Positions 24,624 to 34,191 of a stretch of 64,000 nucleotides of DNA are shown here, piece by piece. Origin of the DNA: an uncultured Alistipes sp. GTDB taxonomy: Bacteria; Bacteroidota; Bacteroidia; Bacteroidales; Rikenellaceae. The DNA lies in contig URBK01000005.1 of assembly GCA_900546065.1 (NCBI GenBank), positions 62,001 through 126,000 on the forward strand, read 5' to 3'. Every line of letters begins with the position of its first letter. Position 1 is the first letter of the stretch. Made by a program: the position numbers and the translations under genes. The notes beneath the pieces were generated by a model. That model was not told the origin of the DNA. It saw only the letters and a program-made list of their open reading frames with translations, and ran no database searches.

Positions 24624-26153
24624 TTACTCTGCCGGAGTCTCCTCGGGAGTCTCCGGTGTCTCTTCGGGATTCTCGGGGTTTTCGGGATCCTCGGGCGTCT
24701 CTGCCACCTTGGGCGTCCATACGCACATATCCGATATAGATACGGCGCTGCCACGTCCCGATGCACCGAAGTAGAACAGCAGGTAGCGGGTATTGATTGT
24801 CGGTACGGTGAACACCCTCACGCGGTCGCTCGAACCCTCGAAGTCGAGTGTGCCGAGGTAGGTGAGATTCGTGTACTTGATGTTCTCCCTGTCGCTGTAG
24901 TCGAGCGACTCGGCTGCGTAGCACTGTACGTTGGCGAGGTCGGTTACCATGCCGTCGTTGCGGCGCCAGATCTCAACCATCGTTACGGTCTGCTCCGAAC
25001 CGAGGTCGAGTGCAGCGTTGAACGGCAGCGAGGTCGGTCCGTAACCGCTGCCCCAGCAGTTCTCCCACTTGTTGCTTACGTTGCCGTCGATGGCTTGTGC
25101 GGCGGGATCGCTGTTCTGCTGCGACTCGGGAACGAATGTCATGCTGGCCTGAGGAACAACGGTTGCATAGTCGTTCAACGCCGAAGCCGAAGCGCCCGTG
25201 GCTGCAACGTCTATGCCCGGCCAGTAGTCGAAGCGTATCATTGCGTCCAGCCCGTCAGCGTTCGATTCGATGGGAACTCCGTTGAGGGTCGCGTTGCCGA
25301 ACTTGACGTTGAAGTAGTAGGTTCCGTACGGAGTGCCCTCAGGCATGGTCACGTTGTAGCTGAACGAGCTTGAGCCCTGTTCGAGCGTCCTGACGTCGGC
25401 ATTCTGGATGGCCTCCAGCGGGAGGGCCTTGCGAAGCACCTTGGCTTCGAGCGCGCTGCCGATGGCGGTTGACGACGTACCGTTGTCAGCCTCGACCGAT
25501 GCCGACTCGAACTCGATGTCCCATCCGATGTCAAAGTTGTTCTCGAAAGGTACGCTTACGGTCATTGCCATGGTGTTGCCCTTGAACGTAGCGTCGCCGG
25601 TAACGTTGAACTGAAGCTGCGCGTCGGAGATCACCAGACGGCGGAGAATGTAGAATTTCTCGTCGTTGACGGTGGTTTCACCCTTCTGCTCGAGCTGGAT
25701 GGCCACATAGTAAGCCTGGTTGGGGCTTTCCTCTGCGAGCTTAGCGATCTTCTGGCGGAGTTCAACGATGCTTTCGGGCGTGAACGTTATGTCGATGATC
25801 TCATAGCCTTGGTTGGGAGCGAAGTCCACTTCCGAGGGGATGGTGTAGTATGACGGGTCAACGAGAACGTAGTCTGCGCCGTATACAGCGAGTTCCTCCT
25901 GCGTCATGGAGCGTATCGACGTTGCGGCCTCGAGTGCGGGGTCGCCGCCTGATCGGATGATTGTGAACGACGATTTCATCTCCACACCCACGTCGAACAG
26001 CTCCATGTCAGCCGAAGGGGTGTCCTTGATGCTGACCACGCGCTTGTATTCGTCGGGGATCAGGTTGTCGAGCTCCAACTCCGAGTTGTCGCACGCAGCG
26101 AATGAGAACATTGCGGCTGCGACGATACCTGTTTTTATCAGTATATGTTTCAT
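24624..26153 (-). CDS. Surface lipoprotein with DUF1735-like and F5/8C-like domains
   Basis: A 509-residue lipoprotein (signal ending SFAAC, Cys21). The first third resembles the DUF1735/BT_3987 N-terminal domain that often follows SusD. A second beta-rich domain follows. Residues about 340-480 look like a coagulation factor 5/8 (discoidin) carbohydrate-binding domain (QAIDGNVSNKWENCW, ALDLGSEQTVTMVEIWRR). The last 25 residues are a Pro-Glu-Thr tail (PEDPENPENPEETPE). Its likely role is glycan binding at the cell surface with the SusCD pair. It is the third gene of the operon, 20 bp after susD. No catalytic motif is seen. Confidence 0.85.
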   Translation of the reverse strand: MKHILIKTGIVAAAMFSFAACDNSELELDNLIPDEYKRVVSIKDTPSADMELFDVGVEMKSSFTIIRSGGDPALEAATSIRSMTQEELAVYGADYVLVDPSYYTIPSEVDFAPNQGYEIIDITFTPESIVELRQKIAKLAEESPNQAYYVAIQLEQKGETTVNDEKFYILRRLVISDAQLQFNVTGDATFKGNTMAMTVSVPFENNFDIGWDIEFESASVEADNGTSSTAIGSALEAKVLRKALPLEAIQNADVRTLEQGSSSFSYNVTMPEGTPYGTYYFNVKFGNATLNGVPIESNADGLDAMIRFDYWPGIDVAATGASASALNDYATVVPQASMTFVPESQQNSDPAAQAIDGNVSNKWENCWGSGYGPTSLPFNAALDLGSEQTVTMVEIWRRNDGMVTDLANVQCYAAESLDYSDRENIKYTNLTYLGTLDFEGSSDRVRVFTVPTINTRYLLFYFGASGRGSAVSISDMCVWTPKVAETPEDPENPENPEETPETPEETPAE

Positions 26154-26173
26154 ATTCTTTTCTTTGCTAACTG

Positions 26174-28186
26174 TTAATATCCGGGTGCCTGAACCATCTG
26201 CGGGTTAGAGTAGAGCTCTTGGTTGCGGATGGGGAGCAGATACATACGGTCCATCCATAAGTATGCGCCGTCTACTACGACTTCCTGGTTGAACTCCTCG
26301 ATGGTGGGATCCAAGCGCTTGCTGACGAATGCGTCGAGACCGGTGCGGACGCCTGCTCCGAGGTACTGGTCGCATACTACCCAGCGGCGCAGGTCGTAGT
26401 AGCGGTGGCCCTCCATGAAGAGCTCGATTGCGCGCTCGTTGCGGACCCAGTCGCGAATGGTCTTGTCGCCCATGCAGTCTTCGCGGGTAACCTCGGGAAC
26501 ACCTGCGCGGGTACGGATCAAATTGAGGTTTTGGAGAGCCGTCGTAAGCTCAGCCTCGTCTCCCGTGTGCATATAGATCTCGGCGCAGCACTCCGCAAGG
26601 TTCAGATAGAGCTCCGTCAGACGGATCAGCGGTGCGGGGAACGAGTAGCTGGTTCCGCTCCAAGGCTGTGAAGCACGAGTGAAACGAGTATGAGGCGCAA
26701 AGAATTTGTCGGTCAGGTAACCGGTCTGATTCAGGTCGCGGCCGGTAGAGGTATTGTAACCGCTGCCCTCCTCGTTCTTGCTGGCGCGCAGGTTGAGGCG
26801 GAAGGGCTTGCCGTCGCTGAGCAGGGGACCGAGGTCGCAGCCGTCGAAGCTGATCCATGCGTAGAAGCGGGGCTCGCGGTTGCAGTTGAGGTTGATGATC
26901 TCGGGACGTCCGTCACGGCCTGCCGACTTGAGCCACTGGCTCTCGGGGGTAAAGTTCGGGTCGTCTGCGGGGCGCTTGCCGTTGATCGTGTAGAAGGTCT
27001 CCACCATCTGCAGCGTGGGGCTTACGCCGCTCCAGCCGCCTTCCCAACCGCCACTGTTGTTTTGTACAATATTACGCGGCTTACCGCCTCGGACTGATTC
27101 GTTGCTGTCGAAGCAGGTGAAGATATACTCCTTGTTACCCATGGGCTCGTCCGATGCGGCAACGTAACGCATCAGCATCACACGCTCGGCGAATTCCTTT
27201 TTCTTTGCGGCAATCTCCTCGTCTGTTTCACCCTGGAAATCTACGGGGATGTAGTTACCGCCATCCTCTTCATAGATGGGTACACTTCTATCCTGTGCCA
27301 TCTTCAGAGCATCCTCAATCTGCATGAGCTTGCGGCCGTTTACAGCATTGGTTGCCTCCTCTATAGCCTTTTCGGTAGCCTCCTTTGCGCGGTACCACTT
27401 CTGCAGGTCGAAGGTGTAGCTTACGAGCTCTTTTCCGTAGCCCGGGGTCTCGTAGTTGGTGTTCTGCCAGTTGGGCCACGGGAACTCGCCGTTCCACAAG
27501 GGCGATGCCGCGTAGAGCAGTGCACGCGACTTAAGGGCCAATGCTGCGGCCTTGTTGCCCAGACCGTAGGTGTCGTCCTGTGCAAACCCTTCCTGAAGGT
27601 TGGGGTATGCGTCGTCGAGACGCTGGCAGATGAAGTCGACCACATAGTCGTAGTGCGAACGGCCCGGGTACTGGTCGGGTGTTATGTCCGTCTCGTAGTG
27701 GTGATCCATGACGGGGCAGGGACCGAACCAGTTGAGCAGCTTGAAGTGGTAGTATGCCTCCAAGAATGCTATGTGGGCGTAAAACTTGTTGTAGTCATCC
27801 TCGGTAAGGAAATCGGGGTGTTGACGCTCGAGCTCACGCTCGAAAAGGTGTAAGTTACCCAACTCTCCGTATACGTGGCGGAAATAGGAATCGGGCATGT
27901 TCGATGCGTTGACGGTGCAGTATGCCACGACTTGGCGGTCGTACTCCGACCATTTGTCGGGGCAGACGAACTCGTCGGTAGATGCCTCGTAGCGCGTTGT
28001 GCTAACAGGATGCTTGGATGCAACCTGAGAGTAGCAGCCTCTCAGCCATGCTTCAGTGCTGGCCTTGTCTCGCATGGCGTCTTCGAGTGAGGCGCGCTTT
28101 GCCGGCGCTACATCGAGGAAGTCGCAAGAGGCGAGCGTTGCGACCGATGCGGCTAATGCGATGGTTTTTATATATCCGAATTTCAT
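26174..28186 (-). CDS. SusD/RagB-family glycan-binding lipoprotein
   Basis: A 670-residue outer membrane lipoprotein (signal ending TLASC, Cys21, then DFLDVAP, the usual SusD N-terminus). TPR-like helices and the C-terminal block RLTELYLNLAECCAEIY and NERAIELFMEGHRYYDLRRW are diagnostic. It is the lid of the SusC transporter and captures the nutrient. The length is above average for the family (often 500-600). It is encoded 24 bp after susC. The ligand is unknown. Confidence 0.95.
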   Translation of the reverse strand: MKFGYIKTIALAASVATLASCDFLDVAPAKRASLEDAMRDKASTEAWLRGCYSQVASKHPVSTTRYEASTDEFVCPDKWSEYDRQVVAYCTVNASNMPDSYFRHVYGELGNLHLFERELERQHPDFLTEDDYNKFYAHIAFLEAYYHFKLLNWFGPCPVMDHHYETDITPDQYPGRSHYDYVVDFICQRLDDAYPNLQEGFAQDDTYGLGNKAAALALKSRALLYAASPLWNGEFPWPNWQNTNYETPGYGKELVSYTFDLQKWYRAKEATEKAIEEATNAVNGRKLMQIEDALKMAQDRSVPIYEEDGGNYIPVDFQGETDEEIAAKKKEFAERVMLMRYVAASDEPMGNKEYIFTCFDSNESVRGGKPRNIVQNNSGGWEGGWSGVSPTLQMVETFYTINGKRPADDPNFTPESQWLKSAGRDGRPEIINLNCNREPRFYAWISFDGCDLGPLLSDGKPFRLNLRASKNEEGSGYNTSTGRDLNQTGYLTDKFFAPHTRFTRASQPWSGTSYSFPAPLIRLTELYLNLAECCAEIYMHTGDEAELTTALQNLNLIRTRAGVPEVTREDCMGDKTIRDWVRNERAIELFMEGHRYYDLRRWVVCDQYLGAGVRTGLDAFVSKRLDPTIEEFNQEVVVDGAYLWMDRMYLLPIRNQELYSNPQMVQAPGY

Positions 28187-28210
28187 ATATATACTTGTTT
28201 TAAATGTTTG

Positions 28211-31200
28211 TTAGAACTTGAGCTGAACACCCAGCGTGAAGGTGCGCGACAGGGGGTATTTGTTCCATGCGAGCTCGGGGTCCCACAGCTTGAAGGGGCT
28301 CCATACCGCGATGTTGTCGCCGTTGATGTACACGCGGCCGAACTTGAACGAGTAGCCTATCTCGAGGGTCTTGAAGCGGATGAAGTTACCGTTGTGCATC
28401 CAGTATGTGCTGGATACCAAGTTGTTGGCTTGGTCGGACGAGGTCAGTCCCAGACGGGGGTACTTCGCGTTCGGGTCGGGGTTGTCCTGACGCCATGCGT
28501 CGTCGGCTATGTACTGCAGCACGTTGCGGTCGTCGTTACCGAAGATCTGGATATTGCCTGCGATGATGGTACGCTTGGCCGAACCGTTGAAGAAGACGCC
28601 CAGATCCCAGTTCTTCCACTGGAGGTTGAATCCCAGACCGTACTGTATGCGCGGCAGGTTGCCGTAGGGCGATATGACCGCCTGGTCGTTCTGGTCGACG
28701 AGGCCGTCGCCGTTCACGTCGCGGTACTTGACGTCACCCGGACGTACGGTAGAACCGAGCAGCTGCTCGGGGCTGTTGTCGATCTCCTCCTGCGAGGTGA
28801 AGAGGCCGTCGGCGATGTAGCCTTCGGTGCGGAAGCCGTCCAGAGGCTTGCCGGTCTTGATCTGCCATACAGACTCGTATGCGGGCTCATCGAGGAAGAC
28901 ATACTTGTTCTGCGTATAAGTGAAGTTTCCGCGGAGGCTGAGGTTCAAGTCTTTTGTGATGCGCTTGTCCCAACTTACGCTCAACTCGAAACCGTGGCTC
29001 TCGGCCTCGCCGACCTGACCCCACGGCACTGCATCCCAGTAACCGAGGATGAAGGGCCACGACGCGCGCTGCAGCATGATGCGGTCGCGCTTGTCCTTGT
29101 AGTACTCGGCCGTGATGTTCAGCTGGCGGAAGAGCGACAGGTCGATACCGAGGTTGAGCTTCTTCACGCGCTCCCAAGTTGCGCCGTCGACAGCGTAGCC
29201 AGAGATTGCGTGGCTGTTGAACGACCACTGCTGTCCTACTGCGGGACCGGTGGTGTATGAGCTGCCGCCTTGGATGTTTACTGTGTCGAAATAGAGGAAG
29301 TGGTTGCCGCCGAAGCCGTCGCTACCTACCAGACCGTACGATCCGCGGAGTTTCATGTAGTCGATGACGTTCTTGACGGGCTCCCAGAACTTTTCGTTGC
29401 TCGGCACCCAACCCAGCGATACGGCGGGGAAGAACTCGAAGCGCTCGCCCTTGGGCAGACGCTCGGTACCGTTGTAACCGAAGTTGAACTCGAACCAGTA
29501 ACGCTGGTCGAAGTCGTAGGTGAAACGGCCCGAGAGACCTTGGTTGCGCTGCGGCAGCGAGTTCGCGGGCTGGAAGCTGCGCATCATGAGCATCAGCAGG
29601 CCTCCTACGCTGTGCTTGCCGAAGGTGCGGTTGTAGTTCAGTCGGGCGTCGAAATAGAAGGTGTTGTCGCCATTGGGGGTTGCCCATGACTCGGTCACGT
29701 AGTCGTTACCGGTCTCGCCGATTCTCTCCAGCTCGTAGACGTCGGGGTTGTTGATGTTCCACGAACCCTCGAGGATGCGGTAGTAGTAGGGCTTCAGGGC
29801 CTGCGTGAACGAGTTAGTCGCCCAGTTCTTCCAGTTGACCATGGCGGTCAGTTCGAGACCCTTGGTGATGAAGTCGAACTTCTGGTTGATCTTCAGCGTG
29901 GTGTTCAGCGTGTTCTCCTTCGTCGACTTGTGGTCGTCCATCATGGCGGCGTAGGGGTTGGTGCGGGTACGTGTATCCGTGAGGATCGCGTTACCGTAGC
30001 GCACGTGGCGGTCGTCCTCGCTCTGTGCGGGGAAGGTGGGCGGGAACATCACGGGGTTGGTGCGGATTACATAGTCGAACAGGTCGTCGACGCTCTCCGA
30101 AACGCCGTTGCGCTGGTAGATCTGCGCGTTCATGTGCAGGTCGATGGTCGTCGAGGGCGAGAGCTGGTACGAGATGTTGTTCTGGAAGATGTAGTCGTAG
30201 TTCTGGATCGTATTATTATATACGTAGTCCTTCGGTGCGTCCACGATACCGGTATCGTGGTTGAACTGGAGGCTCATATAGTACGATACGCGGTTACCGC
30301 CGCCGGTGATGTTGATGTTGGCGCGCTGGTTGACGTTCATGTTGCGGAACATCACATCCTGCCAGTCGACATCGGGGTATACGAGGGGGTACTGGTGGCT
30401 GCGCGTCAGGTCGATCATCTCCTGCGAGTAGCGGCCGACTGATGCGCCGCGGGCCGTCTGTGCCTCGTTGTAGAGCTCCATCCACGTGGCGCCGTCGACG
30501 AAGTCGGGCATCTTCATGGGCTGGACGAACGAGTTTTCGATAGTGACGCCCACCTTGGCACGGGTGTTGGTCTTACCTTTCTTGGTGGTGACGATCATCA
30601 CGCCGTTGGCGCCGCGCACACCGTAGATGGCCGTAGCCGACGCATCCTTCAGGATGGTGAAGCTCTCGATGGTCTCGGGAGGTATGCGGTTCAGGTCGCC
30701 AGACGAAATCTCCACGTCATCCAGCAGGATAAGGGGGGTGGCGCGTCCGCCGAAGGTGCCGATACCGCGGATGTAGAACTCGGATGTCGAGCCCGGAGCT
30801 CCCGAGTTGTTCATCTGGATCACACCGGCCAGCTTACCTGCAAGGGCCGTGGTCAGCGATGATGACGAGGTGCGCAGCTGGTCGCCTTCGATAGACGTGA
30901 TGGCGCCCGTGATAGAGACCTTGCGCTGAACGCCGGCACCGACGACAACGACCTCCTCGACTTGGTTGTCGCTCTCGAGCTTGACCTCGAGGTCGCTCAC
31001 GCCGGTAACGTCGAGCGTAGAGGTCTTGTAACCTACGTACGAGACTTCGATCGAACCCTTCCTGCTTGAGAGGGTGATTCTGAACTCTCCGTTCGTGTCG
31101 GTCATAACAACGTTGTTGGCATTGCCTGCCTCTGTCACGTAGGCTCCTATTATGGCTTCGCCGCTGTAGGAGTCGACGACCTTACCAGAAACGGTGTGGC

Positions 31201-31315
31201 CGTCCTGTGCCGCAGCGGCGGGAACTTCCGCCCGTGTCTCGGCCGCATTGGCCTGACCGGTGAAGAGCATTCCCATCGCGAGCACACAGATGAGTAGTAA
31301 ATTTTTTACGTTCAT
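28211..31315 (-). CDS. SusC/RagA-family TonB-dependent transporter
   Basis: A 1034-residue outer membrane importer. The signal peptide ends near ANAAE. A carboxypeptidase-D-like domain covers about residues 40-115 (VSGKVVDSYSGEAIIGAYV). The plug domain follows (RKVSITGAITSIEGDQLRTSSSS, ILKDASATAIYGVRGANGVMIVTTKKG), and a 22-strand barrel ends in LGVQLKF. Energy comes from TonB-ExbBD. Together with SusD and the DUF1735-like lipoprotein it makes a three-gene uptake locus. There is no sigma/anti-sigma pair next to it. Confidence 0.97.
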   Translation of the reverse strand: MNVKNLLLICVLAMGMLFTGQANAAETRAEVPAAAAQDGHTVSGKVVDSYSGEAIIGAYVTEAGNANNVVMTDTNGEFRITLSSRKGSIEVSYVGYKTSTLDVTGVSDLEVKLESDNQVEEVVVVGAGVQRKVSITGAITSIEGDQLRTSSSSLTTALAGKLAGVIQMNNSGAPGSTSEFYIRGIGTFGGRATPLILLDDVEISSGDLNRIPPETIESFTILKDASATAIYGVRGANGVMIVTTKKGKTNTRAKVGVTIENSFVQPMKMPDFVDGATWMELYNEAQTARGASVGRYSQEMIDLTRSHQYPLVYPDVDWQDVMFRNMNVNQRANINITGGGNRVSYYMSLQFNHDTGIVDAPKDYVYNNTIQNYDYIFQNNISYQLSPSTTIDLHMNAQIYQRNGVSESVDDLFDYVIRTNPVMFPPTFPAQSEDDRHVRYGNAILTDTRTRTNPYAAMMDDHKSTKENTLNTTLKINQKFDFITKGLELTAMVNWKNWATNSFTQALKPYYYRILEGSWNINNPDVYELERIGETGNDYVTESWATPNGDNTFYFDARLNYNRTFGKHSVGGLLMLMMRSFQPANSLPQRNQGLSGRFTYDFDQRYWFEFNFGYNGTERLPKGERFEFFPAVSLGWVPSNEKFWEPVKNVIDYMKLRGSYGLVGSDGFGGNHFLYFDTVNIQGGSSYTTGPAVGQQWSFNSHAISGYAVDGATWERVKKLNLGIDLSLFRQLNITAEYYKDKRDRIMLQRASWPFILGYWDAVPWGQVGEAESHGFELSVSWDKRITKDLNLSLRGNFTYTQNKYVFLDEPAYESVWQIKTGKPLDGFRTEGYIADGLFTSQEEIDNSPEQLLGSTVRPGDVKYRDVNGDGLVDQNDQAVISPYGNLPRIQYGLGFNLQWKNWDLGVFFNGSAKRTIIAGNIQIFGNDDRNVLQYIADDAWRQDNPDPNAKYPRLGLTSSDQANNLVSSTYWMHNGNFIRFKTLEIGYSFKFGRVYINGDNIAVWSPFKLWDPELAWNKYPLSRTFTLGVQLKF

Positions 31316-31401
31316 ACAATAAAGATTAAGTTAGGTCCGTATTAGTTCGGATGGTAAAACATTGTTTTTTTGCTTTGATTGTGTTACATGTTAGCAGTAG
31401 G

Positions 31402-31424
31402 TTTGTTTGTCGTAAACAAAATTA
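31402..31424 (-). promoter_or_regulatory. susC promoter -7 box overlapped by an inverted repeat
   Basis: TAATTTTG (minus strand, 31424-31417) is the likely -7 element; no good -33 box is seen, which fits an activated promoter. TTTGTTT (31402-31408) and AAACAAA (31414-31420) form a perfect 7-5-7 inverted repeat across the -7 box and the expected start site. The leader to the susC ATG would be about 95 nt. Confidence 0.45.
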
Positions 31425-32118
31425 TATAAATTTCCATCCTTAAAATGTAAAAATTTACCCATAAAATGTAATAAATCGGTCAAAACTGCGTTGTGGGCGC
31501 TGTCTGGGCGCTGATATTGAATCTTTGGAGCGATTTGTGCAATACCTGCCGGCCGATTGCATGGCGAGAAAATGTTAGCGTATTACAATATAAAAGTAAT
31601 ATGGGTTTAAAACTTGCTTTTCTTTGGTGGGTGTGCTGATCCTATTGAAAATGTTAATAAAATCGTATCGCAATACCATTTATCGGTATAAATATGCCGT
31701 ATGTCCGTAATACCCGTAACTGACACGTGATCAAGGTGAGTTTCGGGAGTGTCAACGAGTCTTGTAGACGCTATTCCGAAGTATGGTTTGAGCCGGTTGC
31801 GGTTCAGGCGGATAATGACCGTTTTCCTCCATACTGTGTGATTTGATCGGGCAGTTCGAAGTTATTTCAATGGCGATATCAGTCGGCGAAGGTGGTATGT
31901 CGAAGGGGCGTGTCGCAGTGCCGTATTCCGCCCGTGCGGTAAAATATTCGCCTTTACGGAGAGCAGGGAATGCTGTTTGCCGCGGAGTTCGCGATATATT
32001 TTACGCCTTACGCCTGTGCGTGCGCGGGTATTAGTGCCTGTGCGTAAGTGTGTTAGTGCGCGGCCTGATTGAGTGTGTATTCTCCGTGGACATAATCAAG
32101 TCGAAAGCAGGGTTTTCA
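31425..32118. other. AT-rich intergenic spacer, no gene seen
   Basis: About 700 bp between divergent units. It includes A/T-rich DNA near 31400-31460 and a 63-codon open frame at 31843-32034 without promoter or family resemblance. No tRNA-like or long hairpin structure was found. Confidence 0.5.
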
Positions 32119-32150
32119 TTTGTTTGTACGCTCTCATTTTAGTACCTTTG
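32119..32150 (+). promoter_or_regulatory. Distal promoter-like element
   Basis: TTTG (32119-32122), 20 bp, TACCTTTG (32143-32150). It lies about 205 bp before the next start codon, so it may be a second promoter of the barrel-phoH unit. Confidence 0.45.
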
Positions 32151-32284
32151 ACTTTGTTTTAGACTGGATATGCCTCGGCATAGCCGAATATTAAAAATAT
32201 TTATTCCTGCTCCCGCCTTTCGCTGTCTTTTGATAAGATAGGATGCGGTTCGGCCGAGTCGAAATAAATAAACTATGTTTTTCT

Positions 32285-32316
32285 TTTGCCTCGGCGCTCA
32301 CCTTTCGCTATCTTTG
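32285..32316 (+). promoter_or_regulatory. Promoter of the barrel-phoH unit
   Basis: TTTG (32285-32288), 20 bp, TATCTTTG (32309-32316), a full consensus match. The start site would be near 32323. This rules out the start codon at 32286 and supports ATG 32355. A diverged copy of CCTTTCGCTGTCTTT lies upstream at about 32216. Confidence 0.8.
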
Positions 32317-32354
32317 ACATTTGTAAATGGCGCGGATGCACAGTGAAGAGAATT

Positions 32355-33011
32355 ATGAGCCGTAAAATAATATGCAGAGTGGTTTTGTTGCTCGCAGCAT
32401 CGGTTGTATGTATGCCCGGTGCGGTACGTGCGCAGGATTATGACGCATATTACATCTCGGGATACGATCATAAACCGTCAGCCCGTATGGAGATGGGGGT
32501 GTCGTTGGCTGTGGCATATATGGGCATATCTGGCAGCGAGGATCTTTCGCTGGCGCCGCGCCTCGGTGTGCGGGGTGCGCTGGTCATGTCGCTTTGCTGG
32601 TCGGAGCGTTATGCCCTGCAGGTGGAGCTGGCATATCTGTTCAACAAGATCCGTGCTGAGCGCGCCGCGGATGGGGGTGGTGTGACGGGCGGCCACGACG
32701 TGCGTTCGAATGTGATGGAGATACCGTTGCTCTTCTCGTTACGCGGCTTGGGACCGCTGCGGTTGAATGTCGGGCCGGTGCTGTCGCTGGCAGGGACGGG
32801 GCGATATGATTCCGCTCAGGAGCGTATCGAGTTCGGACGTCTGCGTACGACGGTGGGTTATGCCGCGGGCGTCGGTGTGCAGGTGTCACAACATTTGACG
32901 GTCGACGGACGTTTTACGGGTAATATGGGCCGTACGCTCAACTATTATGAAGGACTCGAATGCCGTAATTATGCCTATTGGGTGACGCTCGGTGTGAGTT
33001 ATATGTTTTGA
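32355..33011 (+). CDS. Small outer membrane beta-barrel protein
   Basis: A 218-residue exported protein. The signal peptide (residues 1-26) ends VRAQ. Alternating hydrophobic strands with aromatic girdles (YALQVELAYLFN, GPLRLNVGPVLSLAG, HLTVDGRFTGNM) and the terminal ...YWVTLGVSYMF, ending in Phe, fit an eight-strand porin-family barrel of the outer-membrane-protein-beta-barrel type. The function is unknown. It ends 5 bp before phoH and probably shares its transcript. Confidence 0.8.
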   Translation: MSRKIICRVVLLLAASVVCMPGAVRAQDYDAYYISGYDHKPSARMEMGVSLAVAYMGISGSEDLSLAPRLGVRGALVMSLCWSERYALQVELAYLFNKIRAERAADGGGVTGGHDVRSNVMEIPLLFSLRGLGPLRLNVGPVLSLAGTGRYDSAQERIEFGRLRTTVGYAAGVGVQVSQHLTVDGRFTGNMGRTLNYYEGLECRNYAYWVTLGVSYMF

Positions 33012-33016
33012 GAAGT

Positions 33017-34102
33017 ATGAATCCTGAAGAGATAAACAAATTGATCCCCATAGAGGGTGTCGACACGCGCGAACTATACGGCGCACAGGACATCTACGTG
33101 GAGCAGATAAGGTCGCTGGCCCCGAAGGTGAAGATCGTGGCGCGCGGCTCGTCGCTGCGTGTGCTGGGGGCGAAGGCCGATGTGGAGGCTTTCGAGCGCA
33201 AGATGAATTCGCTCATCGACTATTATATAAAGTACCGTCACATCTCGAAGGAGGTTGTGGCGCAGGCCTTCTCGGCGGGATTGAGCGACCGTGTGGAGGC
33301 CGTGTCGGACAAGGATACCATCGTTTTCGGCAATAACGGCATCGCGGTGCGTGCGCGTACGGTCAACCAGCGGCGTCTGGTCGAGCTTTACGAGAACAAC
33401 GACCTGCTCTTTGCCGTCGGGCCCGCTGGCTCTGGCAAGACATATACGGCCATAGCGCTGGCGGTGCGTGCGCTGAAGGATCGGACGGTGCGGCGCGTGA
33501 TTCTGACGCGCCCGGCTGTCGAGGCTGGCGAGAAGCTGGGATTCCTGCCCGGCGACATGAAGGAGAAGCTCGACCCGTACCTGCAACCTCTGTACGATGC
33601 GCTGAACGATATGATCCCCGCGGCCAAGTTGCAGAAGTATATCGAGGAGGGGACGGTTCAGATTGCGCCGCTGGCATACATGCGCGGCCGTACGCTGGAT
33701 AACGCTTTCGTCATACTGGACGAGGCGCAGAATACGACCGTGGCGCAGATCAAGATGTTCCTGACGCGTATGGGCCGTAACGCCAAGTTCATCGTCACGG
33801 GAGACGTTACGCAGATCGACCTGCCGCACAAGAGCGACAGCGGCCTGACGCGGGCGATGGAGACGCTGCGCGGTATCGAGGGTATCGGTATCGTCGAGTT
33901 TGACCGCCGCGATATCGTGCGTCACCATCTGGTGAAGTATATCGTCGAGGCTTTTGACCGTCGCGACCGCCTTGCTGAGGAGACCGAGGGGCGGCATTCC
34001 GACAGGGGCGGACACGAAGAGCCGAAACGCGGTGAGGGCCGCGATGCCGACTCGAAGAGAGATCGTGATGCGGCGCAGGACGTAGCGGCCGATAAGGGAT
34101 AG
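33017..34102 (+). CDS. phoH: PhoH-family ATPase
   Basis: A cytoplasmic P-loop protein of 361 residues. It has an N-terminal KH-like region (IYVEQIRSLAPKVKIVARGSSLRVLG), Walker A GPAGSGKT at 135-142, Walker B FVILDEAQN and sensor TGDVTQIDLP. The family is linked to RNA metabolism and phosphate-starvation responses. The start was set at ATG 33017, 5 bp after the barrel gene. The last 50 residues are a charged Arg/Asp/Glu-rich tail not typical of the core family. Confidence 0.92.
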   Translation: MNPEEINKLIPIEGVDTRELYGAQDIYVEQIRSLAPKVKIVARGSSLRVLGAKADVEAFERKMNSLIDYYIKYRHISKEVVAQAFSAGLSDRVEAVSDKDTIVFGNNGIAVRARTVNQRRLVELYENNDLLFAVGPAGSGKTYTAIALAVRALKDRTVRRVILTRPAVEAGEKLGFLPGDMKEKLDPYLQPLYDALNDMIPAAKLQKYIEEGTVQIAPLAYMRGRTLDNAFVILDEAQNTTVAQIKMFLTRMGRNAKFIVTGDVTQIDLPHKSDSGLTRAMETLRGIEGIGIVEFDRRDIVRHHLVKYIVEAFDRRDRLAEETEGRHSDRGGHEEPKRGEGRDADSKRDRDAAQDVAADKG

Positions 34103-34159
34103 CGCGCAGGAGAAATTTACGGCCGTGGGCGTCGCATCGTAATGCCGCGGCCGAGTGCA

Positions 34160-34167
34160 TAAATTTG
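34160..34167 (+). promoter_or_regulatory. -7 element upstream of pepD
   Basis: TAAATTTG lies 24 bp before the ATG. No clear -33 box is seen at the right distance. Confidence 0.4.
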
Positions 34168-34191
34168 AAAATTTCTTAATTTAGGAATATT

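Noticed and set aside
31843..32034. A 63-codon open frame upstream of the barrel gene
   Set aside because: No promoter before it and no recognisable protein pattern.
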